From Comamonas sp. BIGb0152 (lineage in GTDB: Bacteria; Pseudomonadota; Gammaproteobacteria; Burkholderiales; Burkholderiaceae_C), in the NCBI RefSeq assembly GCF_024809975.1, contig NZ_JANUDY010000005.1, positions 62,001 to 126,000 on the forward strand: 64,000 nt of DNA. Direction: 5' to 3'. Below, piece by piece: positions 17,193 to 26,539 of this stretch (position 1 is its first letter; every line of letters starts with the position of its first letter). The notes under the pieces are model-generated. The model worked only from the letters and a program-made list of their open reading frames with translations, was not told the origin of the DNA and searched no databases. The position numbers were made by a program, and so were the translations under genes.

Positions 17193-17663
17193 TCAAGGAT
17201 AGGACCGCAGGTAGCCCAGCAGCTGGACGATGCGCGCCTTGGTCAAGCTGTTGCGGTACTCGCTGCGCGAGAGCGCTGAGGCGCTGCCAAAATCCTGGGC
17301 GTTCCAGGTGCCGTCGATAAAGGCGGCCTCCGTCGTCATAAAACTCAGCCAACCGCGCTGGGCAACCCGCAGCTTTTGGGCGGCGGGGGCGCCCAGCTTG
17401 GCCATCAGTTCGCGGTAGGTCTGGTTCAGCTCTACATCGAGCTGTTTGGCATAGGCGTTGCTGGCGCGCAGCATGTCTGCCGTCGTGTTCTGGTTGCTGA
17501 TGGCGGCCTCCAGCGGCTGGATGCGCTGCTCAAACGCGGCCAAGCGGTCGGGGGCATCGGGGTTGTCTACGGCCATGGCCGCAGTAGATGCAAATACCGC
17601 GATGCCTAGGCATGCGGCGCGCATCCATGGCCAGCGGGGCTGGCGGCTGTTGTTGAAGACCAT
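17193..17663 (-). CDS. Secreted LprI-like protein (DUF1311 family)
   Basis: 156 residues from the ATG at 17663, which lies 7 bases after an AGGAG; an ATG two codons earlier is less well spaced. A signal peptide ends near TAAMAVDNP. The mature part has ANAYAKQLDVELNQTYRELM and LRVAQRGWLSFMTTEAAFID, the helix pair typical of DUF1311. Some family members inhibit lysozyme (M. tuberculosis LprI). Whether this one does is unknown. It lies just downstream of a class A penicillin-binding protein gene in the same direction, a setting consistent with a cell-wall role. Confidence 0.75.
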   Translation of the reverse strand: MVFNNSRQPRWPWMRAACLGIAVFASTAAMAVDNPDAPDRLAAFEQRIQPLEAAISNQNTTADMLRASNAYAKQLDVELNQTYRELMAKLGAPAAQKLRVAQRGWLSFMTTEAAFIDGTWNAQDFGSASALSRSEYRNSLTKARIVQLLGYLRSYP

Positions 17664-17707
17664 GGACATCCTCCTAGTGACTGGGGGTTTAGCGCCTGCT
17701 CAGGCGC

Positions 17708-20428
17708 TCAGTTAATCTCGCCCGCCGCAATGCCTGCATTGCCCGACTGCGGGGCCGCTGCACCAGACGGCGTGGCCCGGCGCCAAACCATGCCGCCATC
17801 GGCCGTGGGCACCGGTTGGCCGGCAGCGCCCGATGACACGGGCGAGACGACCACGCCGCGCTCGATAGGCGGCGGGTTGCCCGATGGCTGGCCCTGGGGC
17901 GCGGTGGCGCTGCCCGGGAAAGCGGGGGCCGCCGGTGCCTGGTTGGACGGCAGGGGGTTGGCAGAACTTCCAGGCACCACGACACCCGGTTGCGGCTGGC
18001 TCGGATCGGCCGGGCGCTGCGTGGGCATCTGCGGCTGCTGTGTGGCAGGCGGGTTGTTCTGGAAGACGGGGTAATCGCCTTCGCCGCTGGGTCCGCGCGG
18101 GCCGGCGCCGCCCTGGCCTATCGGCCTGGCCTCGGGGTCGTCAATAACAGGGGCATCGCCGGGGTTGCCGCGATCGGGCAGCGGCTGCATCGCAGGCGGT
18201 TGCTCAAACGGATCGACCGGCTCTTTGCTGCCGCCAAAGCCCAGCATCCAGCTGCGCAGGCGCTGCACAAAGGTGTTGTTCTCGGCCGGCATCTCGAAGC
18301 GGGCCTGCGCCTGCACCAGCTTGGCGCGCTGCGATGCGGCGGCCACTTCGGCAACAACCGGCAGCGCACTGTGGGCGCCCTGGCCCCAGTAGTCGTTGAG
18401 CTGCACGCGGCTGTCGTTAAAGCCCACCCAGGCGCCGCCCACCCAATCGGGGTGCGCCAGCATGAACCAGCCGTCGGCATTGTCCTGGGTGGTGCCCGTT
18501 TTGCCCACCCAGTCGCCGCTGACGCCATAGCGCGCCACACCCCGGCCGGTGCCCTTGGTGATGACGCCGCGCATCATGTCGAGCAAGGCATAAGCCACGC
18601 CGCTGTCCAGCGCCACCTCTGGCGCGGGCGGCTCAAACTCGGCCAGCACCTTGCCTTCGCGGTCGCTGATGCGGGTGACCATGACCGGCGCGCGGTAGCC
18701 GCCGCCGTTGGCCAAGGTGGAATAGGCGCTGACCATCTCTTGCAGGGTGACCGGGCTGGTGCCCAGCGCCAGCGACATCACTTCTTCGAGCTTGCTGTCC
18801 CGGATGCCCAGGGCGCGCGCCAGCTTGGCCACCTTGGCGGGGCCTACCTTGGCCATGACCTGGGCGGTGATGGTGTTCTTGGAGTAGGCCAGGCCATCGG
18901 CCAGGGTCATCGGTTGGTCAGACGGCGGGCCGCCATCGGTCGGCCGCCAGAACTGCCCGCCGCCCAGCGGAATGCGCACGGCTTCGTCCATCAGCTGGTC
19001 CGTGGGCAAGGCGCCATTGAGCAGCGCCGCACCGTACACAAAGGGCTTGAAGGTGGAGCCGGGCTGGCGGCGGGCTTGCGAGACATGGTCAAACGGGTCG
19101 ATGGCAAAGTCGCGGCTGCCGACCCAGGCCAGCACATGGGCGTTGCGCGGGTCCATGGCCATAAAGCCCACTTGCACGCGCACCTTGTCTTGGCGCAGGT
19201 TGGCCATAAAGTCGGCATCGGCCAGCAGGCGCTGCAGCGCTTCGTCCTTGTCCTGGCCATCGGCCACGGCCTGGCGGTAGACGGCGCTTTCGCGCACAAA
19301 GCTTTGCACCAGCGGGTTCTTCGCCGTCCACTGGTTGCGGTTGCTCCACAGGCCATTGGCGGTCACCTGCAGCTGCCGCCCCTGGCGCACCACGGCCTGG
19401 TTGGCCCATTGCTGCGCGCGCGAATCGATGGTGGTCTGCACCACCAGGCCATCGGCATAGATGTTGTAGTCGTTGGCGTCGGCCCATTCGATCAGCCATT
19501 TGCGCAGCGCCTGCGCAAAATGCGGCGCCATGCCCACGGCCTCATCCTGGCGCTCAAAATCGAGCTTGATGCCGCGCTTTTTGAAGGCTTCAAAATCTGG
19601 GTCGCTGAGCTTGCCGTGCTTGTTCATCTGCGCCAGCACGGTGTTGCGGCGCTGCTGGGCCCGCTCGGGGTTTTGCACGGGGTTGTAGTAGCTGGTGCCC
19701 TTGAGCATGCCGACGAGGGTGGCGGCTTCGAGCACGCTCAGCTTCTGGGCGGGCTTGTCAAAATAGGTGCGCGCGGCCATCTCGATGCCAAAGGCGTTGT
19801 AGAGAAAGGGCACGGTATTGAGGTAGGTCTCCAGAATCTCGTCCTTGGTGTAGGCGGATTCGATCTTGTAGGCGGTCACGGCCTCCTTGAGCTTGCGGTT
19901 GAGCGAGCGGGCGCGGCCGATTTCCTCGGGGAACATATTGCGCGCCAATTGCTGGGTCAGGGTCGATCCGCCCTGGGGCCGGCCCATCGCCGTGTGCAGC
20001 ACCGAGCCAAAGGTGCGGCGCCAATCGAGCGCGCCATGCTCATAAAAGCGGTGGTCTTCGGTCGCAATCAGCGCGTTGATGACGTTGGGGGAGATGTCCT
20101 TGAGGGCCACCCATTCGCGGTTGGCGCGCTTGTACTGCGCCAGCACCTTGCCATCGGCCGACAGCAGCTGGGTGGGCGCCTCGACCTTGTTTTTCTGGAT
20201 ATCGCCGATCGAGGGGGTGAGCGGAATCAGCAGCAGCACATAAAGCAGCAGCAAGACCGGCAAGGCCGCGACTGCCAGCAGCCATTGCTTTTTGCTGCGC
20301 GCTGCCAGCCACTGGCGCAAGCGCCGCGCCTGTACGGCAGACGCGCCCGCTGCGCGGCACAAGGTGTTTTTTAAAGCGGAAAAGTGGGGGGTCGCCATGG
20401 ATGGGGTCTGCAAAGCCTGGGCCGGCAT
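17708..20428 (-). CDS. Class A penicillin-binding protein (bifunctional glycosyltransferase/transpeptidase)
   Basis: 906 residues. One N-terminal membrane helix (about 50-70) precedes a GT51 domain with ATEDHRFYEHGALDW (catalytic Glu124), GGSTLTQQLARNMF and RKLKEAVTAYKIE. The transpeptidase has the serine motif GSTFKPFVYG, SKNTI and GKTGTTQDNADGW. A long C-terminal tail of about 150 residues is rich in Pro, Gln and Gly and is unlike the folded domains. It polymerises and cross-links peptidoglycan at the inner membrane. Whether it is the PBP1A or another class A subtype I cannot settle. A start at 20398 (MATPHFSALK) is equally possible. Confidence 0.93.
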   Translation of the reverse strand: MPAQALQTPSMATPHFSALKNTLCRAAGASAVQARRLRQWLAARSKKQWLLAVAALPVLLLLYVLLLIPLTPSIGDIQKNKVEAPTQLLSADGKVLAQYKRANREWVALKDISPNVINALIATEDHRFYEHGALDWRRTFGSVLHTAMGRPQGGSTLTQQLARNMFPEEIGRARSLNRKLKEAVTAYKIESAYTKDEILETYLNTVPFLYNAFGIEMAARTYFDKPAQKLSVLEAATLVGMLKGTSYYNPVQNPERAQQRRNTVLAQMNKHGKLSDPDFEAFKKRGIKLDFERQDEAVGMAPHFAQALRKWLIEWADANDYNIYADGLVVQTTIDSRAQQWANQAVVRQGRQLQVTANGLWSNRNQWTAKNPLVQSFVRESAVYRQAVADGQDKDEALQRLLADADFMANLRQDKVRVQVGFMAMDPRNAHVLAWVGSRDFAIDPFDHVSQARRQPGSTFKPFVYGAALLNGALPTDQLMDEAVRIPLGGGQFWRPTDGGPPSDQPMTLADGLAYSKNTITAQVMAKVGPAKVAKLARALGIRDSKLEEVMSLALGTSPVTLQEMVSAYSTLANGGGYRAPVMVTRISDREGKVLAEFEPPAPEVALDSGVAYALLDMMRGVITKGTGRGVARYGVSGDWVGKTGTTQDNADGWFMLAHPDWVGGAWVGFNDSRVQLNDYWGQGAHSALPVVAEVAAASQRAKLVQAQARFEMPAENNTFVQRLRSWMLGFGGSKEPVDPFEQPPAMQPLPDRGNPGDAPVIDDPEARPIGQGGAGPRGPSGEGDYPVFQNNPPATQQPQMPTQRPADPSQPQPGVVVPGSSANPLPSNQAPAAPAFPGSATAPQGQPSGNPPPIERGVVVSPVSSGAAGQPVPTADGGMVWRRATPSGAAAPQSGNAGIAAGEIN

Positions 20429-20596
20429 CGCGCTGCCCGCGCAGCTGCCTTGGCCAAGGCGCCATTGTCGGGCAGAGGCGGTTTCCCCGTGGGGCCGGTG
20501 TGCAAAGCAGACTGCAAACCATGTAACAAATCGCTGATCAGCGGCGGGCGGAGTGGCGCGCTGGCATGCCTTGGTCCCCCGATCAGCGGGCCGGCA

Positions 20597-21385
20597 TCAC
20601 TCCATGAACCAGCCGTGGCTGACGATCATGGACTGCCCCGTCAACGCATTGGTGGGGAAAGCGGCAAAGAACAAGGCCACGCGCGCCACGTCATCCACGG
20701 TGGTGAACTCGCCATCGACGGTGTCTTTGAGCATCACGTTCTTGATCACATCGGCTTCGCTGATGCCCAGCTCCTTGGCCTGCTCGGGGATCTGCTTGTC
20801 CACCAGCGGGGTACGCACATAGCCGGGGCAGATCACATTGGCGCGCACGCCCTGCGGGCCGCCCTCTTTGGCCACCACCTTGGCGAGGCCTTCCAGGCCA
20901 TGCTTGGCCGTCACATAGGGCGCCTTGAGTTTGGAGGCCTCTTTGGAATGCACCGAGCCGGTGTAGATGATGCTGCCGCCCCGCCCCTGCGCATACATGT
21001 GCTTGATGCAGGCGCGGGTGGTGAGGAAGGCGCCATCGAGCTGGATGGCCAGCATTTTCTGCCACTCCTGCAACGTAAATTCCTGCACTGGCTTGACGAT
21101 CTGAATGCCGGCATTGCTCACCAAGATGTCGATGCCGCCATAGGCCTTGACAGCGGCTTCGACGGAGGCATCCACCTGGTCTTCCTGGGTGACATCCACC
21201 GCCAGGCCCATGGCGGTGCCGCCCTTGCTCTCGATATCCTTGGCCGCCGCCTCGGCCGCTTCCTGCTTCAGGTCGGCGATCACCACCTTGGCGCCTTGCT
21301 GCGCATACAGATCGGCGATGGCCTTGCCAATGCCGCTGGCGGCGCCCGTTACATAGGCCACCTTGCCTGCGAGTTGCTGAACCAT
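20597..21385 (-). CDS. bdhA: 3-hydroxybutyrate dehydrogenase (short-chain dehydrogenase)
   Basis: 262 residues. The start [20 protein letters not shown] at 21385 has AAAGG nine bases upstream; an ATG at 21394 abuts that sequence and is less likely. The Rossmann glycine motif TGAASGIG is present, with NAG at the end of strand 4, the catalytic Ser/Tyr/Lys ([22 protein letters not shown]) and a C-terminal [13 protein letters not shown]. The whole sequence fits D-3-hydroxybutyrate dehydrogenase, which interconverts 3-hydroxybutyrate and acetoacetate in PHB degradation. It pairs functionally with the PHB-depolymerase-like esterase at 3.6 kb, though not in one operon. Confidence 0.9.
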   Translation of the reverse strand: MVQQLAGKVAYVTGAASGIGKAIADLYAQQGAKVVIADLKQEAAEAAAKDIESKGGTAMGLAVDVTQEDQVDASVEAAVKAYGGIDILVSNAGIQIVKPVQEFTLQEWQKMLAIQLDGAFLTTRACIKHMYAQGRGGSIIYTGSVHSKEASKLKAPYVTAKHGLEGLAKVVAKEGGPQGVRANVICPGYVRTPLVDKQIPEQAKELGISEADVIKNVMLKDTVDGEFTTVDDVARVALFFAAFPTNALTGQSMIVSHGWFME

Positions 21386-21585
21386 GTTCTTCATCCTTTC
21401 GACCGAAAAAGCGGTCACAAAGAGCCAGTCTCGCGCTGCGCTGCAGCATGTATCCGTAGGAGAGCAAGCCGTTTGCATGACAATCACCAAACCCTTGGCC
21501 CCGCCCCTGCCATCCGGGTGCGCCAGGCGGCCACCCAGTGCGAACCTCTACACTTGCGGTTTCGCCAGACTCTTCGAACAAGACC

Positions 21586-22056
21586 ATGAACATCAGCAAA
21601 GACTGCGCCGTCACCATCCAATACAAGGTGACCGATTCACAAGGCAAACCGCTGGACAGCGGCAACCTCGCCTACCTGCATGGCGGCTATGAAAACATCT
21701 TCCCCAAGGTGGAAGCGGCGTTTGAAGGCCAGGCTGCGGGCTTCAGCACCAGCGTGGATCTGGCCGTGGAAGACGCCTTTGGCGCGCGTGACGAGAGCCT
21801 GGTGCGCGTGATCCCCAAGAGCGAGTTCCCGGCAGGCGTAAAGGTGGGCGGCCAGCTGCGCGGCGCCAATGAACGCGGCGAGCCGCAGGCCTTCTACGTC
21901 AAGAAGATCAAGGGCCCCGAAGTGCACCTGGATGGCAACCACCCCCTGGCGGGCCTGGCGCTGCGCTTTAGCGGCAAGGTCGTCGACGTGCGCGCTGCCA
22001 GCGAGGAAGAAATTGCCCACCGCCATGTGCATGGCGCGCACGGCCACCACCACTGA
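21586..22056 (+). CDS. slyD: FKBP-type peptidyl-prolyl isomerase, SlyD-like
   Basis: 156 residues from the ATG at 21586. The FKBP half starts DCAVTIQYKVTDSQGKPLDS and the inserted chaperone flap lies in the middle (VEDAFGARDESLVRVIPKSEF). The end is histidine-rich (HRHVHGAHGHHH), as expected for a metal-binding SlyD tail. Known role: proline isomerisation, chaperone activity and nickel handling. The gene is single and is followed by a strong terminator. Confidence 0.88.
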   Translation: MNISKDCAVTIQYKVTDSQGKPLDSGNLAYLHGGYENIFPKVEAAFEGQAAGFSTSVDLAVEDAFGARDESLVRVIPKSEFPAGVKVGGQLRGANERGEPQAFYVKKIKGPEVHLDGNHPLAGLALRFSGKVVDVRAASEEEIAHRHVHGAHGHHH

Positions 22057-22117
22057 TGGCGCAGCGCAGTGGGCTGGTGCAGCGCACGGCCCTCTGCGGT
22101 TGGCATTTTTGATCCCC

Positions 22118-22158
22118 AAGCGGCTCACGCAGATACTTTGTGTGCGAGCCGCTTTTTT
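22118..22158 (+). terminator. Terminator after the slyD-like gene
   Basis: The arms AAGCGGCTC and GAGCCGCTT, with a short additional CGCA/TGCG pairing inside, precede a run of seven T. It lies 61 bases past the stop codon and ends just before the next start codon. Confidence 0.85.
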
Positions 22159-22173
22159 ATTGGAGCAGCAACC

Positions 22174-22737
22174 ATGAACCACCCGCTGATCGAGCCCCGC
22201 ACCGACCGCCTGCAGCTGCGCCAATGGCAGCCGCAAGACCGGGAGGCCTTTGCGGCAATGACGGCAGACCCCGAGGTCATGCGCTACTTTCCCGCGCCGC
22301 TGACGCGGGCGCAAAGCGATGCGATGGCCGACCGCTGCGAGGCGCTGATGGCAGAGCGCGGCTGGGGCGTCTGGGCCGTGGAGCGGCTGGATAACCAGCA
22401 ATTTATCGGCATCGTCGGCCTGCATGTGCCCCAGGCCGATCTGCCTTTTTCTCCCTGTGTGGAAATCATGTGGCGCCTTGCACGGGATGCCTGGCACCAG
22501 GGCTTTGCCACCGAGGCAGCGGAGGCCGCACTGGCGGTCGGTTTTGAGGCCCTGCAGCTGGCCGAAATCGTTGCCTTCACCACCACCAGCAACCGGCCAT
22601 CGCAGGCGCTGATGCAGCGGCTGCGGATGACGCGAGACAGCGCTGGCGATTTTGACCACCCTGCCCTGGCTGCCGATCACCCACTGCGCGCCCACGTGCT
22701 GTATCGCTTGTCTGCTGCGAAATTCAGAGCACGCTGA
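22174..22737 (+). CDS. GNAT-family N-acetyltransferase (RimJ/RimL type)
   Basis: 187 residues. It starts IEPRTDRLQLRQWQPQDREA, the usual opening of RimJ/RimL-like acetyltransferases, continues with EIMWRLARDAWHQGFATEAA (acetyl-CoA binding loop region), and ends with FTTTSNRPSQALMQRLRMTR. The acceptor substrate is not predictable. The gene begins 16 bases after the slyD terminator. Confidence 0.88.
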   Translation: MNHPLIEPRTDRLQLRQWQPQDREAFAAMTADPEVMRYFPAPLTRAQSDAMADRCEALMAERGWGVWAVERLDNQQFIGIVGLHVPQADLPFSPCVEIMWRLARDAWHQGFATEAAEAALAVGFEALQLAEIVAFTTTSNRPSQALMQRLRMTRDSAGDFDHPALAADHPLRAHVLYRLSAAKFRAR

Positions 22738-23015
22738 GGGCATCAGCCCTCTTTAATCGCAAGCCCTGCCTGGGGTCAGATTGCACCCCTTCAAGCCAAT
22801 CAGCGCCCTGCTGCTGCGTCCGACACCCCGCCCCGCAGGCTGTAGGACGCTTGATCTTTCTCAGGGCTTTTACGCATATTGACCATGTCGCGGTCTTTGT
22901 TGCAGTTTTGCGAGTTAGGATGTGTCTAACAACATGCCGCAGGCCTATGGCTTTTGCTGCATCCGGTTGTCAAAGCTGGGCGGCAGCCCAGCATGTTCGA
23001 GAAAGGAGCACATCC

Positions 23016-23378
23016 ATGCAAGTTCAAGTGCACGCTGGCGACAATGTCCAAGGTGGAGATTCCCTCTCCCAATGGGCACAAACCGAGGTACAAAACAAGC
23101 TTTCGCGCTTTCGTGAATATGTCACCCGGGTGGAGGTCTACCTCACCGATGTGGACGCCCTGAAAAACGGCGGCAAAGGCAAGCGCTGTGTGATGGAGAC
23201 CCGGGCTACCGGCCGCCAGCCCCTGGCAGTCAACGCCGAGGCCGAAAAGGTCGCGGAAGCCTTCAACGCCGCACTGGAAAAACTGCACCGCGCTTTGGAC
23301 ACCGACGTTGCCAAGATGCGCGACAAGAGCAACCGCGAAACCATTCGCACGGCTACGGATGAGGACGCCGAAGCCTGA
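23016..23378 (+). CDS. hpf: Ribosome hibernation-promoting factor (HPF/RaiA family)
   Basis: 120 residues from the ATG at 23016, which is preceded by AAAGGAG. The protein MQVQVHAGDNVQGGDSLSQW...RFREYVTRVEVYLTDVD has the beta-alpha-beta-beta-beta-alpha layout of the HPF/YfiA fold. It lacks the long C-terminal dimerisation domain of long HPFs, so it is a short form. The known role of the family is to block the ribosomal decoding centre and stabilise idle ribosomes. It is a single gene with its own terminator. Confidence 0.85.
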   Translation: MQVQVHAGDNVQGGDSLSQWAQTEVQNKLSRFREYVTRVEVYLTDVDALKNGGKGKRCVMETRATGRQPLAVNAEAEKVAEAFNAALEKLHRALDTDVAKMRDKSNRETIRTATDEDAEA

Positions 23379-23411
23379 GCGCTGAACGGGCCCCCGCCCA
23401 GCCTCCTGCAT

Positions 23412-23437
23412 AAAGCACCGCCTGGCGGTGCTTTTTT
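23412..23437 (+). terminator. Terminator after the hibernation factor gene
   Basis: AAAGCACCGC and GCGGTGCTTT pair around a three-base loop (ctg) and are followed by more T residues, 34 bases past the stop codon. Confidence 0.9.
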
Positions 23438-23596
23438 ACGCCTGCCCATTGCGCTAACTGCGCTATCTGCGCCACCGTCCCCCGGCCTTCTCTCGCCATT
23501 CCCTTCACCCTCATCTTCCCTCATCCCTCTTCCCCCTTATCGGCACCCGCTGCCTCTTGCCGCGCACTTTCAGGCGTCAGGGCTGCAGACCCGGGC

Positions 23597-23990
23597 TTAG
23601 AGCCTCTCCACACAGGCCTTGGTAGGGTGTTGCCTCGCCGGCCCGCCAAGCCTTGTCGTACGCTTGAACTGCCTACGGCTTGACACCTAGTTGGGGACGC
23701 CTAGTTGGGGGTGCCTAGTTGGGGACGCCTAGTCGGGAACGCCAAGGCTCAACCGCAAGCCTGCAGTTTGCTAGGTCGTGTGAGCGGCGCTTAGCGCCCC
23801 CACACACAGGCCCTGGTCCGTCGTTATCTGGCCGGCCGCAGCAAGCCTTGTCGTCGGTCTGTATTGCCTGTGGCTTGCTGCGTGGTCGGGGGCACCTAGT
23901 CGGGAACGCCCAGTCGGGGGGTGCCTAGTCGGAGACGCCCGGACGGTGACACCCATCCCCATCGTCAACCTTCGGCCTGCTGGGCCGTGT
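23597..23990. repeat. Degenerate ~200-bp tandem duplication, each unit with an array of 14-bp repeats
   Basis: Unit 1 (about 23597-23790) and unit 2 (about 23790-23990) share CACACAGGCC, GCCGGCC, AAGCCTTGTCGT and a GGCTT segment in the same order. Each unit contains a short direct-repeat array. In unit 1, CCTAGTtGGGGACG-type repeats begin at 23686, 23700, 23714 and 23728, an exact 14-base period. In unit 2 they begin at 23895, 23909, 23924 and 23938. No coding function is apparent. The block lies about 0.4 kb from the first DnaA-box cluster. Confidence 0.7.
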
Positions 23991-24328
23991 AAGCGCCTCT
24001 TGCCAGCCTGGCTCGGCTCCCCACAGCGTGGCCCCCGATGGCTCAGCACGGCACAACGCGCTATGTAAGCGAACCCCGCTCGCTGCCCAGGTGACACCAC
24101 CGCTTCTCGGCACTCTGGCAACCCAGCACTAACGCCGGAGCCGGAGCCAAAACCAGGACCAGTGCGCAGCGCAGCGACATACAAGTTGGCCAGACCGCAC
24201 CTGACCCGGGCTGCATCCCCAAGCTTGCGTCGTTCAAATGGGCTGAATGGGCTTGCCAGACCATGCATCCTCGCGCTGCAAAAGCCCAGCATGCTTTTAT
24301 GTGAACAACCCATAAATATATACACATC

Positions 24329-24848
24329 TTATACACAATCCTGACTTTGCAACCTGTCTCAGCATGAGAAAAAAGATATCCACAACACCCTACCTCATTG
24401 AGGGCGCTCGGAATTTTGGCACATCCAACCGCATACGACGCTTTATATAGCTATTTGTAGGCAAAAACACAGTAAAGTGTTCCATATCTCATAGAGTGCC
24501 CTGGCATAGTGCATTTGCTAGTCAAGCTACCTGTACACAAATTTATCCACAGAATAAGAGGTTTATCTGCCGATTTCAGCCATTTATTCGCAGGGAAGTT
24601 ATTCTCAGATATCTGTTGATAACAATGTAGATATCTATTTTTAAATAGAAATTCTTCCTGCCTCTGTGCATATCTCCAAATTTTCCAAGCCAAGTTATGC
24701 ACAGCTTACGCCTCGGAGGCCTTTTCAGCGCACGATGTGGATAACCACGCCATCAAAAGCTGGCTGTCGTTTTATGGCATAAGTCCTTTACTTGTCCACA
24801 AATGTAGGCCATCGTAGAGGAAGCTTCTCCAGGTAGCCATGTGTATAA
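24329..24848. other. Left DnaA-box cluster
   Basis: Exact boxes: TTATCCACA at 24543-24551 and its complement at 24736-24744. One-mismatch boxes: TTATACACA 24329, ATATCCACA 24376, TGTTGATAA 24614, TTGTCCACA 24792 and TGTGTATAA 24840. Mixed orientation and irregular spacing are normal for such clusters. The sequence is much more AT-rich than the coding regions. Confidence 0.75.
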
Positions 24849-25020
24849 CTATCTGCAGCTGCAATTTCACATTGCGGCATTTCTCACGATATGAAAATTT
24901 ATGCACAGGCTTACCAGGGATAAGTTGTTGACAACATCGCCCACCTCTTTGGATTATTTGCATAAAAAATAAGCATTTATGCATTCAGATCCGGGTAAAT
25001 ATTTCGTGGCAAATCTGAAG

Positions 25021-25072
25021 TAAATGCTCTTTTAATTCAATTTATTTGAATTATTCAAATTCAAAATTCATC
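25021..25072. other. AT-rich candidate DNA-unwinding element
   Basis: About 50 bases composed nearly entirely of A and T, including an ATTCAA-tttat-TTGAAT inverted repeat (25035-25051) and a following ATTCAAATTCAA direct repeat. It lies between the two DnaA-box clusters, directly after the left one, a reasonable place for initial strand opening. This is a composition-based inference. Confidence 0.5.
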
Positions 25073-25381
25073 CGCATCGCTGGCTCCCCCAGGCCAGGCC
25101 CCTGACGGCCCGAAAGCCGGCAGCCCCGCTGATCAAAACCAGGCCTTGGCAGGGGCAGCACAGCCTGCATTCAGGCAAGCGCATCAGCCCACCGGCCTTT
25201 TTTGGTCTCTTAGGAATCAAAAATGCGGCATTGACCAGGCACAGGCATTGCCAACGGCCAGCCATGTCGGCTTGCGCGCCGTCTCGGGGCGCGGGATGGC
25301 TGCAAGGGCTATGCGCGCATGCCGCACCGCCAGGCGCGCAGATGGCAATCCAATCTCCCCCCGCGCTCTCCATCTGCAGCG

Positions 25382-25541
25382 CAGGGGATCTTCGGCAAAA
25401 CTCCCTGCCTTGGTCTGAACGCGGGCTCGGCCGATCCGCAGCGTTGTCTTCCTCGGCAATAGCTAGCGCTTGCCTTTAAAAGACGCCTTGCGGTGCATCC
25501 GCATCCATCCCATTGGGCGAGGGTTGTGAGCGCCCGCCTAG
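25382..25541 (+). repeat. Copy B of the MITE-like repeat, inside oriC
   Basis: The segment TGGTCTGAACGCGGGCTCGG, then GCGTTGTCTT, AAAAGACGCCTTGCGG and GGGCGAGGGTT matches copy C (26912-27078) along its whole length. The left end GGGGATCTTCGGCAAAAC and the right end GTTGTGAGCGCCCGCCTAG are degraded versions of the inverted ends of copy C. It lies in the GC-rich spacer between the two DnaA-box clusters. Confidence 0.7.
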
Positions 25542-25964
25542 CGCATTGCGGCAATCACCAGCTGGCCCTAAAGCAAAGCGTTTGCCGCAGCAGGTGCGGG
25601 CTTGGCCAGCCCTGCTTCGGTGGGGCCCAGCCATCTCCAGCCACAGCCTCAACCCGCCGTGGGCCGGCGGGGTACCCCAAAGGCTTGGCCACCCCCGCCG
25701 CACGAGGGCACTTGGCAAAGCGCTTTCGGCAGCGCCAAACGGCCACCAGCGGTCGCTGTTTGCCCCAGTTCTTCACATGCGCCTTTGCTACCGGCAGGCG
25801 CAGCTTCTTGCACACCAAGAACGAGAAAATGCGGGCGTAGCCGTACACCCTCTGCGGCCATCGCATTTAGGCAGTCCATTGATTTGACTCGGTATTGCCA
25901 GCGCCAAACCCCAAGCCCACCAGGCATGCGCGATCGTCGGCCACGCGAAGGGCTGCAGAAGATC
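25542..25964. other. GC-rich spacer within the origin region
   Basis: I see no convincing gene here. Overlapping open frames on both strands have no recognisable features or ribosome-binding sites, and no DnaA boxes are present. It separates the MITE-like copy B from the right DnaA-box cluster. Confidence 0.4.
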
Positions 25965-26477
25965 TGTGGATAACCATGGGTGTAATTCCACAACAACCCC
26001 AATGTTATCCACAGAGCATCTGCGTAGCGCAGATTTGCGCCACGACCATGCACCGGAAAAGCCCCCTTGGCCCACAGCCCCAAGCCGCCATAAGCCCTTG
26101 TTTCATAGACACTAAAAACTTATCCACAGATTGTATTGACCAAATCGGAACCTGCGCTTTGGCCCAAAAGCTCCCTAAGGGCTGTGGATAAAAGTGCAGG
26201 GCCTCTGGCAAAGGGACCCAAGCCGTGCTGAATCCCCTCCTCTGGGTGTCAGTCACCTCTGGTTAGCGCACAAACCAATATTTATCAATAGCTTGCCTGA
26301 ATTTCCACCGCCTTGAATGTCTGTGCATAACATCTACAACCAAATCATGTTATCCACAGAAATACCCCAAGACCTTTACTTATCCACTTTACAGTGACAG
26401 GGATGCACGGGTATGCTCAACATGGTTGGATAAATTGCAAGCTTCTGAAAGTTATCTTTCTTTCCTACTTATCCACA
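25965..26477. other. Right DnaA-box cluster
   Basis: Six exact boxes: complement at 25965-25973, TTATCCACA at 26005-26013 and 26120-26128, complement at 26183-26191, TTATCCACA at 26350-26358 and 26469-26477. TTATCCACT is at 26380-26388. An AT-rich stretch with several short A and T runs follows at about 26490-26540. This is the denser and better conserved of the two clusters. Confidence 0.8.
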
Positions 26478-26539
26478 GAAAGTGGCGCCCTTCTACTACT
26501 ACCTACTATTCTTTTAAAGAAAATAAAAGAAAAACCAAA

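Larger units (their letters stand above)
24309..26480. other. Putative chromosomal replication origin (oriC)
   Basis: A 2.2-kb gene-free stretch with two groups of DnaA boxes, an intervening AT-rich segment and a GC-rich spacer. Eight exact TTATCCACA boxes (either strand) are at 24543, 24736, 25965, 26005, 26120, 26183, 26350 and 26469, with several one-mismatch boxes. The surrounding gene set (rdgC, mnmG-rsmG, parA-parB, parS) is that of many bacterial origins. Genes on the right run mainly rightwards for about 10 kb. No dnaA/dnaN is present. A GC-skew plot would be the direct test. Small open frames inside overlap the boxes and are not credible genes. Confidence 0.8.

Noticed and set aside
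17990..20374. A 794-codon open frame antisense to the penicillin-binding protein gene
   Set aside because: The sense strand encodes all class A PBP motifs; the antisense product has a composition typical of a shadow frame and no motif.
24451..24984. Two small open frames (83 and 70 codons) on the minus strand in the left DnaA-box cluster
   Set aside because: They overlap DnaA boxes, have no ribosome-binding site and lack any recognisable domain.
25476..26083. Several overlapping open frames in the origin spacer
   Set aside because: They overlap each other on both strands and partly lie within the mobile repeat copy B. No gene-like signal was found.
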